Assembly (NCBI GenBank): GCA_949752735.1
Contig: OX457050.1
Span: 44,994,284 to 45,058,283, forward strand
DNA: 64,000 nt
Reading direction: 5' to 3'
From: Lumbricus terrestris
Taxonomy: Eukaryota; Annelida; Clitellata; Crassiclitellata; Lumbricidae
Each line of letters opens with the position of its first letter. The first letter of the stretch is position 1. This document shows positions 1-10,312 of the stretch, in pieces. Made by a program: the position numbers and the translations under genes. Under the pieces are notes generated by a model. It worked only from the letters and a program-made list of their open reading frames with translations, did no database searches and was not told the DNA's origin.

Positions 1-220
1 ACTCGTCATCGTCTTGGTAGTCCATTACACTACCAACAAACTGATAAGACTGCGTCTTATTCTGCACTATTAGCCACAGGTTTCCGTGGTTATCTTTTCA
101 TACAGAGCAAATCATCGCAGTATTACTGAGCTGTTCGCCGTTCCTTCGTAAGAATTCACTGACATGCATGGCTCAATCTCAGAGACTAGCATCTACATTA
201 GGTAGAATCAACCTAGCGAC
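1..220 (-). rRNA. SSU (16S-like) rRNA, 5' end, partial
   Basis: Read on the minus strand, the segment starts near 220 with a version of the conserved SSU 5' end (GGTTGATTCTACC). It continues through the universally conserved block around ATGCATG and the microsporidian-type GGAACGGCGAACAGCTCAG stretch. The gene runs leftward off the window, so only about 220 bases are present. The exact 5' base is not determined. The short, reduced helices fit a microsporidian SSU. In some microsporidia rDNA units lie near chromosome ends, so this may be a subtelomeric region; that is inference. Confidence 0.93.
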
Positions 221-1088
221 AATTTACATTGCAACTATTTCATCTATCTTTACTACTGATTCGTGTACTTAGAAGTACTACTTTTCAATATATTGCTTAT
301 TTTTCAATAGCCGTTTAAATTGTATTCTTTGTTTTATCACTGCTATAATAGCACTGAGTATTACTACTCAAAAATTTGTTGAAAATTATTGTTTTGTTTT
401 TAAGCCTACTAGACTTTGATTTAAGTTATAAAAATATTCTTTTCCATTTAAATGTGTGTAATGAATTATGTATTTATGACTAAAACATATTTATTTAACT
501 AATATTATGTTTGCAATAATATATTTCTATAATAACATATTAATTAACTTAAAGTGAATTGTTTTTCAAAAAAACATTATATATTTGATAATAAATGATC
601 TAAAGGTATTCTTTTTGTTGTATTTGAATTGCGACTATACGTATTTAATAATGAGTAATTTTTATTTATCTTCAATATAATATATCTTCTTTTTGATTAA
701 ATCAATTATTTGATATAAATTTAATTAATATATAAAACTATTGATAAATATTCAAATATTTCTTACTCACTGTGGATTATATAAATGATACTGAGGTACT
801 CTCCATTTTGTAAAAAAACATTGATAGACTGGTTTGAAGTGTTGAGTCTTGTTTATAATTTTTTTAATATTGATATACGTATAATGAATAATATTTTACA
901 AAAAAAAATTTCAGTACGCCATTGTATAGCATATTGAAACACACCAATTTGTTAATATAATATGCCAAAGCACAACAAATAGATGATAATAATAATAACC
1001 AGTTCTTTTAATACAATATCTCCTTTAAACACTGTGTTAATTTTATTACACAATATGAATTTTACATTAAAATTTTTCAAACCCTTTA
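221..1088. other. A+T-rich spacer upstream of the rRNA gene
   Basis: No coding frame that I trust. This is the 5' flank of the SSU gene and should hold its promoter, but I cannot point to one. About 790-880 resembles 56,240-56,380 (see the separate repeat entry). Confidence 0.6.
790..880 (+). repeat. Short dispersed relic, copy at left end
   Basis: This stretch aligns by eye with about 56,240-56,380. Both have a gaggtac start and then a block around gaagtg-n-n-agtcttgtt followed by an ATTT-rich part. Read as protein, both blocks give a similar short peptide (EV-SLV-NFF), so they may be scraps of the same old coding element. A shorter resemblance (gaggtaccctta) occurs at 2,659. No terminal repeats were seen. 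Confidence 0.4.
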
Positions 1089-2561
1089 ATGATATTTTAC
1101 ATTTTTATAAAATTAATATTTTCATCTCAAAATGTGAATGAGACTCAACTATTGGCATCAATGGAAAAGATTTCAGAAAAGATAAACACGGACGAATACA
1201 GTAAGAATCAAAATATACGTCGTGGAAATTCAATATTATTTAATTATACAAGGAAAAAGTTGTTTTTGAATTCAAATCTTACAACCTATTTAAACACGGT
1301 AATGGTTTTGAATGATATAAAAGGTGCATTTCTACACCCTTGGATATTTTTTGCAAACTCTACATGTTTTAATGATCCTAAATCAAGAGATATACTTGTC
1401 GAATATATTAATGTGTATGAAACAATACTTTTAAGATTTCTAGAAGTACTACAAATTATTGAAAACTCAACAAAATTATTAGTGTTAAATAGAAATGCTC
1501 TTAAATTAAAACTATGCATATCGTTAGTCAATTATATAGGAATATTTTATTTGCAACTAATATCAATTCATCCTAATATTAAGAAAAATTATAATTTTAG
1601 TGTTTTGGTTCATACTTTAAATATTATGTTTACGAGATTAGTCCGTTATTTGTACAAACATTTTGAAAAGGATCCAATTTGTAAGTTAATATTGTAAGTT
1701 AATATAATATCACATTGGTCCATATATTATTCTCTTTTAAAATTTGGAGAAGAAGCAAAAGAAATATTAATTACTAAAATATATATAAATATGACAAATG
1801 AGAAAAATGAGAAGACGCGTTCGGAAATAAACAAAAAATACAACTCATTAGACAGAACTCGTACGTTTATAAGAGATTGTTTAAAATCGTATAAATCAAA
1901 GGAAATTGATGATGATATGTTGAAATGCTACATAGATGATTGTGTGATACAAAAACGATTTACATTAGATTTAGTTGATATTAAACTATCAAATGTTAAA
2001 GCAGAATTATTCAAATACAATTCTACATCTAAAAATATTATTGATAATTTATTAAAAGTTAGATGCAATATACAATTCTTTACAAATGTTGAAACAATAG
2101 GACAAGAATTGTTGGAAAAATACCTGTTTAAGATTGAGCTAACTAAAGATGACAAAAATGCAATTAATACAATTATCAGTAACTATAATAAAACTGTTAT
2201 CAAGCTAGATTCTAATTCACAAACGCCTAATACTGAAAATATTAATCCTATGCAGAATTATAATGATACTAACTATAATTATCATTCACAAACCCATCCA
2301 AATACAAATATTGAAAATATTAATCCTATACAGGATAATAATATTATACTTCCCGAGTTATATAACTATATACAATGCTATTTAACTATGTATAATGCAG
2401 ATACTAACAATAATATGTCTATACAAAATTATAATACTTTTCTTTTTGAGTTATATACTTTTATACAGAACTATTTAAATATGCGTGATACAGATATTGC
2501 AGGTGGAGACTCAAATGAGGTTGATATGGATATAGAAGTTGATTCGTTCATATCAAATTAA
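1089..2561 (+). pseudogene. Secreted-type family protein, interrupted by one stop codon
   Basis: Two open segments (1,089-1,697, 202 codons; about 1,698-2,561) share one reading frame and are separated only by a TAA at 1,695-1,697. No other stop lies between 1,089 and 2,561. The conceptual product up to the stop begins MIFYIFIKLIFSSQ, a likely signal peptide. It matches the neighbouring minus-strand gene (3,009-4,727) at the N terminus (MINYILNLIFASEQ there), around DEYS/NEYS, and across the break itself (KLI...SIYYSLLKFGEEAK against KLI...YKYFSATLENMK). The C-terminal part is Asn-rich with degenerate repeats (PNTENINP, NTNIENINP). An ACCC lies 5 bases before the first ATG. The stop could be a true mutation, read through, or an assembly error. 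If it is real, a shorter protein could also start at the ATG at 1,791. Function unknown. Confidence 0.7.
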
Positions 2562-3008
2562 ATTTAATACTTTATACAAGATAAGTAAATTTTATTTTTC
2601 ATATTTAACTTTAATAACGAATTAAACAATATTGTTTTATTTCAATACCTAAATATATTCGAGGTACCCTTACGAAAGAACTCCAAATACAATATAGACA
2701 ATGAATACTGGCAATGTTAAAATTCCTTTTAAAGGCATTTTACGAACGTCATACTCAGCTGCTGATATGTGATGCAGCTGATTGTGAACATTCTTGCTCA
2801 TAATCGACAATATTTGTTCTATATATTGCTTCCATATTCCTTTTTGGTGATATATTGTAAAAATTCTACAACGTTTTATATAATTTATCTAATATTAAAA
2901 TATATTTAGTAAATATTTATATTGGGCGTTAATTTATTTTGTCATTATTATTTAATTATAATCGCCTAAAACCAAATTATTTTATATTTATATGACAACA
3001 TAATATTA
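2562..3008. other. Spacer between convergent paralogs
   Basis: A+T-rich and non-coding. A short gaggtaccctta motif near 2,659 recalls the dispersed relic at 790 and 56,240. Nothing else seen. Confidence 0.5.
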
Positions 3009-4727
3009 TCATTCATTAAGATGTGTCTCAATTAAATCTAAAAGCTCCTTAATATATTCTGACTCTGTAATATACTTTAATATTTGCTCATCCGTATCAT
3101 CGTTTAATTGATTGAAAGATATCAAAAGTGACTGTTGATCATTCTTCTGTGCATATTCAGCTATTTTTATTTCCAATTCATTTAATATAACTTTGCAATC
3201 ACAAATATTACTATTGACCGTACCATCATTCTCGTTTAATGCTTCATTACATTCTTGAATCTGTGGAAGAGTATGGTTTTTAATGTTCATAGTTAGTCTA
3301 ATAACATTTTCAAGATTGTCCGCAGACTCAAGTATTTGTGAAATATTAATGTGTAGTAATAATATTTTTTCAAAACTTTCATTTACTACGAATAGTTTAA
3401 TATTTATTTCATTGTTAAGCTTTGAAATCATTGAATGTATGTTATCATTATTTTCTAAATCGCTTTCAATATTTTTGAATCGCTTAGTAGTTGGTTTTTT
3501 ATAAGACTCAGTGTATGCTTTTCTTTTATGTTTGTCCAAATCTTCTGATCCTGTCAAATTATCAATATCTTGTCGTGTTAACGATTTATTTACACTACAA
3601 TCATTAACAAATATAGAAATATGCTGTTCTTCAAAATTAGCTGCTGTATTGTCTAATATGCTAAAATCTATAGGATTGATTTTACTAATTGCTTGTTTAA
3701 TAAATTTTAGTATACATTTTATAAAATCTGTTGATTCAGAAGATTCTATCATTGTATCATGCATATTATTTACATGATCGATGATATCTTCATAAGTTTG
3801 TTTTTCATTATTAAATTTTAAACTATATATTTTACAGCATTTTGTTTCATTGTCAATAATAAGCTTAAACCAGTCATTCTCAAATATATTATTCGTTATA
3901 TTACTATCAATTAATTCTCTAAGATTGCTATAAATTGGTTCACATTCATTAATTAAGTCGTTTAGCATTTCAAATTCTTTCACGAATTCATTATTTCTTA
4001 TTGATGTTATGGTTAATTTCATATTTTCTAATGTTGCACTGAAGTATTTATATACATGTGAATATGGATATAAATATATTTCAATTAATTTTAAGTATTC
4101 TTCATTTTTTCCATCACATTCAATTATTACTTCTCTAAGAAGTTTTGATATTTGGTACACAGAAATTAAAGTATTTATATAACACATGTAATTATATGTG
4201 TTAAAATTGTTATGATCTTTAAACATTAAATAAAGATATAATTCTGCCAATACATTGATTGTATTCATTCTAAGAGACAGTCTGATATAAGAAAGTGCAG
4301 GTTCAGCAATATTTTCTGTTATTTTACAATTTATCCAATGAAAATGATCAATCAATTTTATATGTTGTTCTATACAATTTGTTATAAAATCATGATTTTT
4401 CAATATTTCAATATTTTTACTTTTACTATTTTTTGATCTGCGATAATATTTTTTTCTAAACACAAGCAAATATTCTAATGTTCCTAAACTACAACATATC
4501 TTTTTTTCAAAAACAAGTTGTAAAAGATTCAGTTTGTTTGCCTTTTCATTGCAATGTTTATTTAATGAGGATATCATATGATAATTACTATATTCATTGC
4601 TAAAACATCGGTTTTCTGTTATAAATGAATATTCAATAACATTCGTCACTTTTGATTGGATTGTATCGCTTAAATTAGTAATAACTTGTTCGCTTGCAAA
4701 TATTAAATTTAGTATATAATTTATCAT
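3009..4727 (-). CDS. Hypothetical secreted-type protein, intact paralog of the 1,089-2,561 locus
   Basis: A 572-residue protein with a hydrophobic N terminus (MINYILNLIFASEQ) that looks like a signal peptide. The rest is helical, with many Asn, Lys and Ile. An upstream in-frame ATG at 4,760 would add 11 residues. I prefer 4,727 because the paralog on the other side starts at the equivalent Met and because both starts follow a CC(C)TT(T)AATGAT context. Residues around 400-440 are basic (HKRKAYTESYKKPTTKRFK) and could be a nuclear-targeting patch. I do not recognise the family. Its place beside rDNA and its fast divergence from its neighbour suggest a lineage-specific, possibly exported family (inference). 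Confidence 0.75.
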   Translation of the reverse strand: MINYILNLIFASEQVITNLSDTIQSKVTNVIEYSFITENRCFSNEYSNYHMISSLNKHCNEKANKLNLLQLVFEKKICCSLGTLEYLLVFRKKYYRRSKNSKSKNIEILKNHDFITNCIEQHIKLIDHFHWINCKITENIAEPALSYIRLSLRMNTINVLAELYLYLMFKDHNNFNTYNYMCYINTLISVYQISKLLREVIIECDGKNEEYLKLIEIYLYPYSHVYKYFSATLENMKLTITSIRNNEFVKEFEMLNDLINECEPIYSNLRELIDSNITNNIFENDWFKLIIDNETKCCKIYSLKFNNEKQTYEDIIDHVNNMHDTMIESSESTDFIKCILKFIKQAISKINPIDFSILDNTAANFEEQHISIFVNDCSVNKSLTRQDIDNLTGSEDLDKHKRKAYTESYKKPTTKRFKNIESDLENNDNIHSMISKLNNEINIKLFVVNESFEKILLLHINISQILESADNLENVIRLTMNIKNHTLPQIQECNEALNENDGTVNSNICDCKVILNELEIKIAEYAQKNDQQSLLISFNQLNDDTDEQILKYITESEYIKELLDLIETHLNE

Positions 4728-5591
4728 TAAGGTTCTTTTTTTAAAAATATATTTAAGCAATTTATGCTTAATTAAAACATAAAATACTTTTTTTGTTATT
4801 GTTGTATAAAAATTTATACTTTTTTTATAAATGATCTATCTTTCTTATATGTTTTTGAATCTTAACCTTAAATTCTTATTTAAAATATAAAAATGTATAA
4901 ACCTTTTATATTTCAAATGAATTCTCTAAAATATCATCCGTGCATCTTATAATTGTTAAATCATAAAGCTCTATCTTATGTTTATAGCATTCTACTATTC
5001 TAAGAAAATCTTTTAGTATACTTGAACTTTGATATTTGTAAGTTGCATACTTTAACCAGTATCTGTTTTATTTAGCCTGAATCATTTTATTAACTTTAAA
5101 ATATCCGTTTTGATTTAGTTGAAATTTGCTGCATGACAATAAATATATGGTTAGGTATGATCCAACGTAATAATGTACAAATATTAAATGTAATTGTCAA
5201 ACAATTGTTCGTCTTGAAAATACAGGCAAAACATAATGATATTTATAGATAAACTTTTTTGACAAAAATATGTAGATTTCCTTAGAAAATTATTTTCTAT
5301 AATTAAAATATTGCTTATGTTTAAATGTACATATTTTTTAAATATGTAAAATGGATTTTTTAAATATGTAAAATAAGTTATGATAAACTGATTGACACTT
5401 CTCAATATTTAATTCATGTCAACAATGCATTAGAAATAATATAATACAAATATCAATGTTGATAGTCAAATTAATGTATTAACAAATAATAGCATAAATG
5501 ATCAAATATTGCAAAAAGTAGATCAAATCTTAGATTTATTGAAAATATTTAAGTAGATATGCAAAATAAAAAATATACTAACTAATACAAC
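4728..5591. other. Spacer, no gene seen
   Basis: A+T-rich. A 73-codon frame at 5,184-5,405 (minus) has low complexity, no start signal and no recognisable content, so it is not called. Confidence 0.5.
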
Positions 5592-5882
5592 CTATTTATT
5601 AACTTTTTTCATATTCATGAGTGTTTCTACTACTGTAAGTTCCTTCTTACTAAGCTTAGAAAATTCATATGCTGCACTGCTACTTCGAATGCTTTTACTG
5701 TACAATCCATAATTGATATTTCTATCAACATCTAAATTATTTTGATTAGGACTTGAAATATATCTTATGGCTTCTGAAAAGATGCCTGCATCTCTATAAG
5801 GTATTCGTTTGATTTGTGGGAAGTGGCTGTGTATGTCACTTCCTTCATCTTTTTCATATTGTCGTTTTTGGAAATTGCCCAT
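5592..5882 (-). CDS. Small hypothetical protein with MGN N terminus
   Basis: A 96-residue protein. The frame is open further upstream (to 5,951), but the ATG at 5,880-5,882 directly follows CCCCA, the microsporidian start signal, so I place the start there. The protein then begins MGNFQKR, which has Gly2 and could be N-myristoylated, although position 6 is Lys rather than Ser. The rest is hydrophilic with no membrane segment or motif that I recognise. It is isolated on the edge of a 2.9-kb gene-poor stretch. Function unknown. Confidence 0.6.
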   Translation of the reverse strand: MGNFQKRQYEKDEGSDIHSHFPQIKRIPYRDAGIFSEAIRYISSPNQNNLDVDRNINYGLYSKSIRSSSAAYEFSKLSKKELTVVETLMNMKKVNK

Positions 5883-7790
5883 TGGGGATAAAAAGATGTT
5901 GGTTCTATTTAAGCTATTAAAATTGATAATAGTCAGAATTATACATGTCAATGTTTATAGTTAATACGTATATATCTTTTAATTCATCTAAAATATTTTT
6001 TTTAAATTTTATTAAATTAATATTTTAATATATTTTTAACTGTTAATTAAATTGTTTATAATATATTTTTAACTGTTAATTAAGTTGTTTATAATATATT
6101 TTTAGTTGCTAATTAAATTAATATATTAATATATTTTTAGTTACTAATTAAATTGTTTATAATATGAAAACTTTAATTAATAAATAAATTAACAATTAAT
6201 ATTACAAATATGAATATTTGAATATAATAAATATCCTATCGACTATGCCAAGATGTATGTTTTAACTGTGGTGTTTATATTTTAATCCGTAGTATTCAGA
6301 GAAAAATACAGGAATACCAATATTGAGAGTTCCACCTGTTGCAGAATTTTAGATGGACTTTTGATGAAGGCCAAAAAATAATTTCCTTTTAAATAATATT
6401 AATTTGGTTAGTATAGAGTTTCAAAGATTTTAAATGCAACAAGCGTTGATATTTACATTGGTATTTCTTTCTAAAAATAATTTATAAATATAATCATTTA
6501 ATTCAAGCTTATTGTTAAATTTTTATTTTGTTATATATCTCAACCGTAAATTTTCAATTGTATTTGTTGAATGCCTCATATAATCATAAGAAAAATCATA
6601 ATCTTCCTAAATATTGATAGGTATGAACGGTGTTCATCAGAGTATACGATCCTTTTTAAAGAGATGCAACTTCTAAAATACCCAATATTCTATTTAGAAT
6701 AATTTGCATATAGAACTTTTTTGTTGTTCTCGAAATAGCTCCAAACATCCGTTGCTGACAAATAACCGTTGTTTCAGGTTCACCAATTTTTTCAAAATTA
6801 TACAAGCAGTCAGTTTGTATTAGCAATCTAAGATTCTTGATGGCATCTTCTATAGTTAAATCTAAAAACCCATGCATTACCCTAATTACAATTCAAATGT
6901 GGATTCCAATTTTGGAGTTTTAATTGTATTAAAGCAATATTTGGTATACTTTTTATTACAACTCAAATCCTTCTTAGAGAATGAACCGTATCATTTAGAG
7001 TTTTATTCCAATTGCGTTTTGTAGAGTTTGATAAACAACTCTCCGCCATTAATAAGGACCATATATAGAAAGCCTAATTGCTTTGAAGTCAGAAAAGTTT
7101 GATGTGAAATTTTTATATTTATTGAAATCTTAAATATTGACTTCTAATTGGTAAAATCGGATTAAAATATTTAATTCGTTCTCTGAAAAGCTATTCTTTT
7201 CTCTTGGGGTTTCATTAATATACTCACTTTAAAATGTAATTTTTTAATTTCCTATGATTTTTAATTTAAAAATATAATTGAGGCTAAGCAAAAATTAATC
7301 AAATTTTGGAATAAAATTCCTACTGTTTATATGCAAAAACCTGTTAAATTATAAACCAACGAGTGTTAACTGTCTTACATGCTCATGGGCGGCATACTAA
7401 ATATTAAATATAAGTGTCTGTGTTTTTTGTCCATATTTTTGTAAATTCAATTTTATATAGACAATATTATATAAAATGATTTTAACTATATATTTGAAAC
7501 AATGTAAGTTTCTATAAACATATTGTATATTTTGAATCAAAAACTTGTAGAAAGTAAAATTTTAACAATCATTATCTAATTCGTCCAGAGTGCATGAGAT
7601 ATGTTTTTAGATTCTAAAATGTTGTTATCCTAATATCCTTCATGAATATCTAATGCCTTATCTGTTATTAAAAATGATAATGAAATCACAAATTCCTTCA
7701 ATATCCTTATCATTCAAATTAAATGCCAAATGTACTTGAAACTACAGTTCCTGTGTTATATATAGATCAAAAATATTACGTACGCAAGAA
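5883..7790. other. Gene-poor stretch with a tandem repeat
   Basis: No supported gene. It contains a tandem array at about 6,026-6,161 (listed separately). A 73-codon minus frame at 6,656-6,877 has plausible composition but no start signal and no recognisable domain; it could be a relic. Confidence 0.5.
6026..6161. repeat. Tandem repeat, about 39-bp unit
   Basis: About four imperfect units, each containing aatatatttttaactgttaa or a close variant followed by attaaattgtttat. The later units have drifted (agttgctaat, agttactaat). Confidence 0.7.
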
Positions 7791-7794
7791 ATGT

Positions 7795-8365
7795 TTTTGC
7801 TGCAAAAAAAATCTTCCATAGAGACTATTAACAGATTCTGTTCCTAGTAATGTATGCTTTTTATTCACCAAAACCCTCGTTTATAGTTCACGTAGGACTA
7901 TTGTAGGCCTTAGCTCTGGGAGATCTGTCGCGTTTCTATGGTATGTTTCTTGCCAGTCTTTCTATTGTTATATTATACTTTATACATAATTGACGTCCCA
8001 CGACCATTTTTGGCTAGGACTATTGACTTGAGCCAATACATCGCACTAAATATGTTATACTTGCCTTCTCTAAAATTTCTGTCTGCCCACTTTGCATCAT
8101 CTATGTCTTAAATTACTTTGCAATCATTATCTGCCCATACTCTTTATCATCCCTTCAATAGATTCTGGTTTTTTTAATATTTATCTTATATATATTTAAT
8201 TTGGTTTGGTACTCCTATTATCTATTCACTTTTTACAAATTTTATATTTATCTTACATATCTATTTGGTTTGGTACTCTTATTATCTATTCACTTTTTGC
8301 AAATGGAATTCAAACCTGTGTGTCTCTTAAGTTGACTTTGGAAATACGCAGAAATATTTTGTTTT
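7795..8365 (-). mobile_element. SINE-like repeat family 1, copy A
   Basis: A diverged copy of a roughly 550-bp repeat present at least five more times in the window. On the minus strand the head (near 8,340-8,290) carries a B-box-like aggtttgaattcc. The tail ends at the left with a poly-purine/T segment and the block gagactattaacagattctgtt. The central landmark tctttctattgttatattatact is well conserved with the other copies. This copy carries an internal tandem duplication at about 8,183-8,303. Confidence 0.75.
8183..8303. repeat. Tandem duplication inside SINE-like copy A
   Basis: The stretch ending ggtttggtactcctattatctattcactttt is followed by a near copy ending the same way, with an offset of about 65 bases. 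It falls inside the repeat, just next to the tRNA-like head. Confidence 0.65.
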
Positions 8366-8777
8366 GGTAAAATGGATCTAAAAGAGGACTTATATTATAG
8401 CTAGATGTCGAAATCGTTAAGATTTTTAAAATTTAACTTATAAGACAACGAATTAAATACGATGTTGGAAGCCAACTTGATTGTTTATTAAAGTCTGGAA
8501 TGTAGTACCAAACATGTAATGTGTCTGTATTCACCATATGATTCATCTCTTAGTTATTTTAAAACAGCAATTTCTATAAAATCATTCAATTTAAGGTACC
8601 AATATCAGTAAAGCGTAATAATTATTGTAAAAAGACAATAGTTATTTCATTTCTTTTTACAAAATTTAAAATCTAATACTGAATATATTACTAACCAACT
8701 CATTTAATAGTATGGAAATATTGTATACCCAACCTAACTATTAAATAGTCAACAAATATATAAATTTAACATCCCCA

Positions 8778-9092
8778 ATGGTTAATAAAAAACTTTTAAA
8801 AAAAATATTTAAGAAATGCAAAGAGAAGATTGATTTGTTATGTACTAAATATGAAGATGTATTTGATAATGATAGTGGATTTTCTTTTGAACAAGAATTT
8901 ACCGATCAAAGAATCAAAGCAATATTCAGCGGAATTACAGCCAAATCTATAAATCACATACAAAAATGTAAAAATAGTATTTCTATTAATAAAAATGAAT
9001 ATTCAAGTATATCATTTGATAAAATTGTAGACTTCTATAAGCAACGTGATGCCTTTGAAGATATTTATATTTATTATAAAGAAAATTTTTAA
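8778..9092 (+). CDS. Small hypothetical protein, 104 aa
   Basis: The ATG is preceded by TCCCCA, the same context as the 5,882 start, which supports a real gene despite its size. The product is Lys-rich and helical at the N terminus, followed by Asp/Phe-rich and Tyr-rich parts. It has no signal peptide or membrane segment. It is convergent with the gene at 9,260. I do not recognise it. Confidence 0.6.
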   Translation: MVNKKLLKKIFKKCKEKIDLLCTKYEDVFDNDSGFSFEQEFTDQRIKAIFSGITAKSINHIQKCKNSISINKNEYSSISFDKIVDFYKQRDAFEDIYIYYKENF

Positions 9093-9159
9093 TTTTAAAC
9101 TATAAATCAAATTAATTCTAAGACATTTCAACATAATAACACATTCATGTTTATCAAAA

Positions 9160-9240
9160 TTATCATTATTAAAATTATTGTTTATTAAAATTATCATTAC
9201 TAAAATTATCATTACTAAAATTATCATTACTAAAATTATT
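9160..9240. repeat. Tandem repeat, 16-bp unit
   Basis: Four to five units of aaaattatcattacta (first units with ttatt in place of ttact), lying between two convergent genes. Confidence 0.75.
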
Positions 9241-9259
9241 TCCTAAATTCTATAAATTC

Positions 9260-10159
9260 TTATGAAAATATCATTTTAATATCTTCTTCATAAAATTCTC
9301 TAATATTATTCTCATTAACATATTCTGTTCCTGTCTCTTTGCATATTTCTTGTATAAATTCTTTATTTCTTTTATTTTTCAATATTTGATCAAATGTGTT
9401 TTGATACAAAAGCTTTCTTAAAAGATACTTTCGATTTCTTGCTATCTTAAAAAACATTGGAATAAGTGCAAATGGTTCTTTCTGTTGATATTCACCTATA
9501 AATTTTATTATTATTTCCTTTTTATCTAAAAAATCGGATGGAACTCCATTAAGAATATATGTTATTGTTGATGCATCTACTATAGATGCATAATATTGTT
9601 TAATTACACATTCGATGTATTTAAGAAAAATACTTTCTTTACACGCAAATAGCATAAAAATTTCTATCATCGCGTTAGTTAGGTTAGTTAGGGCCGCATT
9701 AATAATTGGTCTTTTTATGCTATTTTCAAAAGTCTCTGTTTTTCTTAATAAGTTTTCTTGTTTTATAGGTTTGCTTTCAATTCTCTGAATTATTAATTCA
9801 TCGTTTACTTCATACAACTCATTAATAAAATGATTTCTAAAAAATTTTAATTCTTCAAAACTTAATTCTAATATATTTAAAGAAAATAAATGTTCTTTTG
9901 CAATCTCTTGACAACTATTACATTCATTTCCTGTATTTTCCAAAGCAGACCTATGCATACTTACATGTTTCATTTTATGTTCATTTTCTATTAAACGTAC
10001 TTTTTTCCTATAATCTAAAGAATTCTCTGCATTTGCCTTTGAAAGAATATTATTGCTTTTTTTAATATCAAAATTCTCTCTTTCCAGTTGTTTTATCTTC
10101 GATCTAAGCATTTGTATTTCAGTGGTAAGAAATACTTTATTTTTATCGGTATCAGTCAT
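9260..10159 (-). CDS. Hypothetical coiled-coil protein
   Basis: A 299-residue protein starting at an ATG immediately preceded by CATCCC. Residues about 8-60 form a clear heptad-rich coiled coil (LRSKIKQLERENFDIKKSN). A C-x-x-C pair (CNSCQE) sits near residue 81. The remainder (about 90-299) is helical, with basic stretches near the C terminus. There are no membrane segments. It is divergent from the 10,313 gene, sharing a promoter region of about 150 bp that contains a short tandem repeat. The coiled coil plus helical C-domain is compatible with a structural or cytoskeletal protein, but I cannot assign a family. Confidence 0.7.
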   Translation of the reverse strand: MTDTDKNKVFLTTEIQMLRSKIKQLERENFDIKKSNNILSKANAENSLDYRKKVRLIENEHKMKHVSMHRSALENTGNECNSCQEIAKEHLFSLNILELSFEELKFFRNHFINELYEVNDELIIQRIESKPIKQENLLRKTETFENSIKRPIINAALTNLTNAMIEIFMLFACKESIFLKYIECVIKQYYASIVDASTITYILNGVPSDFLDKKEIIIKFIGEYQQKEPFALIPMFFKIARNRKYLLRKLLYQNTFDQILKNKRNKEFIQEICKETGTEYVNENNIREFYEEDIKMIFS

Positions 10160-10195
10160 GGGATGATAAAATATTATTTTAAATAAATTTCTAAT

Positions 10196-10274
10196 AAAAA
10201 TTGTTTTAGATAAAAATCTTTGTAATAATAATAAAAATTGTTTTAGATAAAAATAAAAATTGTTTTAGATAAAT
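10196..10274. repeat. Short tandem repeat between divergent genes
   Basis: Three units of aaaaattgttttagata with spacers, placed between the starts of the genes at 10,159 (minus) and 10,313 (plus). Confidence 0.6.
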
Positions 10275-10312
10275 ATTATATAATAATTTCTTATGAAATA
10301 TCGCACCCTCAT

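Noticed and set aside
5184..5405. 73-codon minus frame
   Set aside because: Low-complexity, Phe/Ile/Lys-rich A+T-type sequence expected by chance, without a start signal.
6656..6877. 73-codon minus frame
   Set aside because: No start signal and no family recognised; possibly an old element fragment but not supportable.
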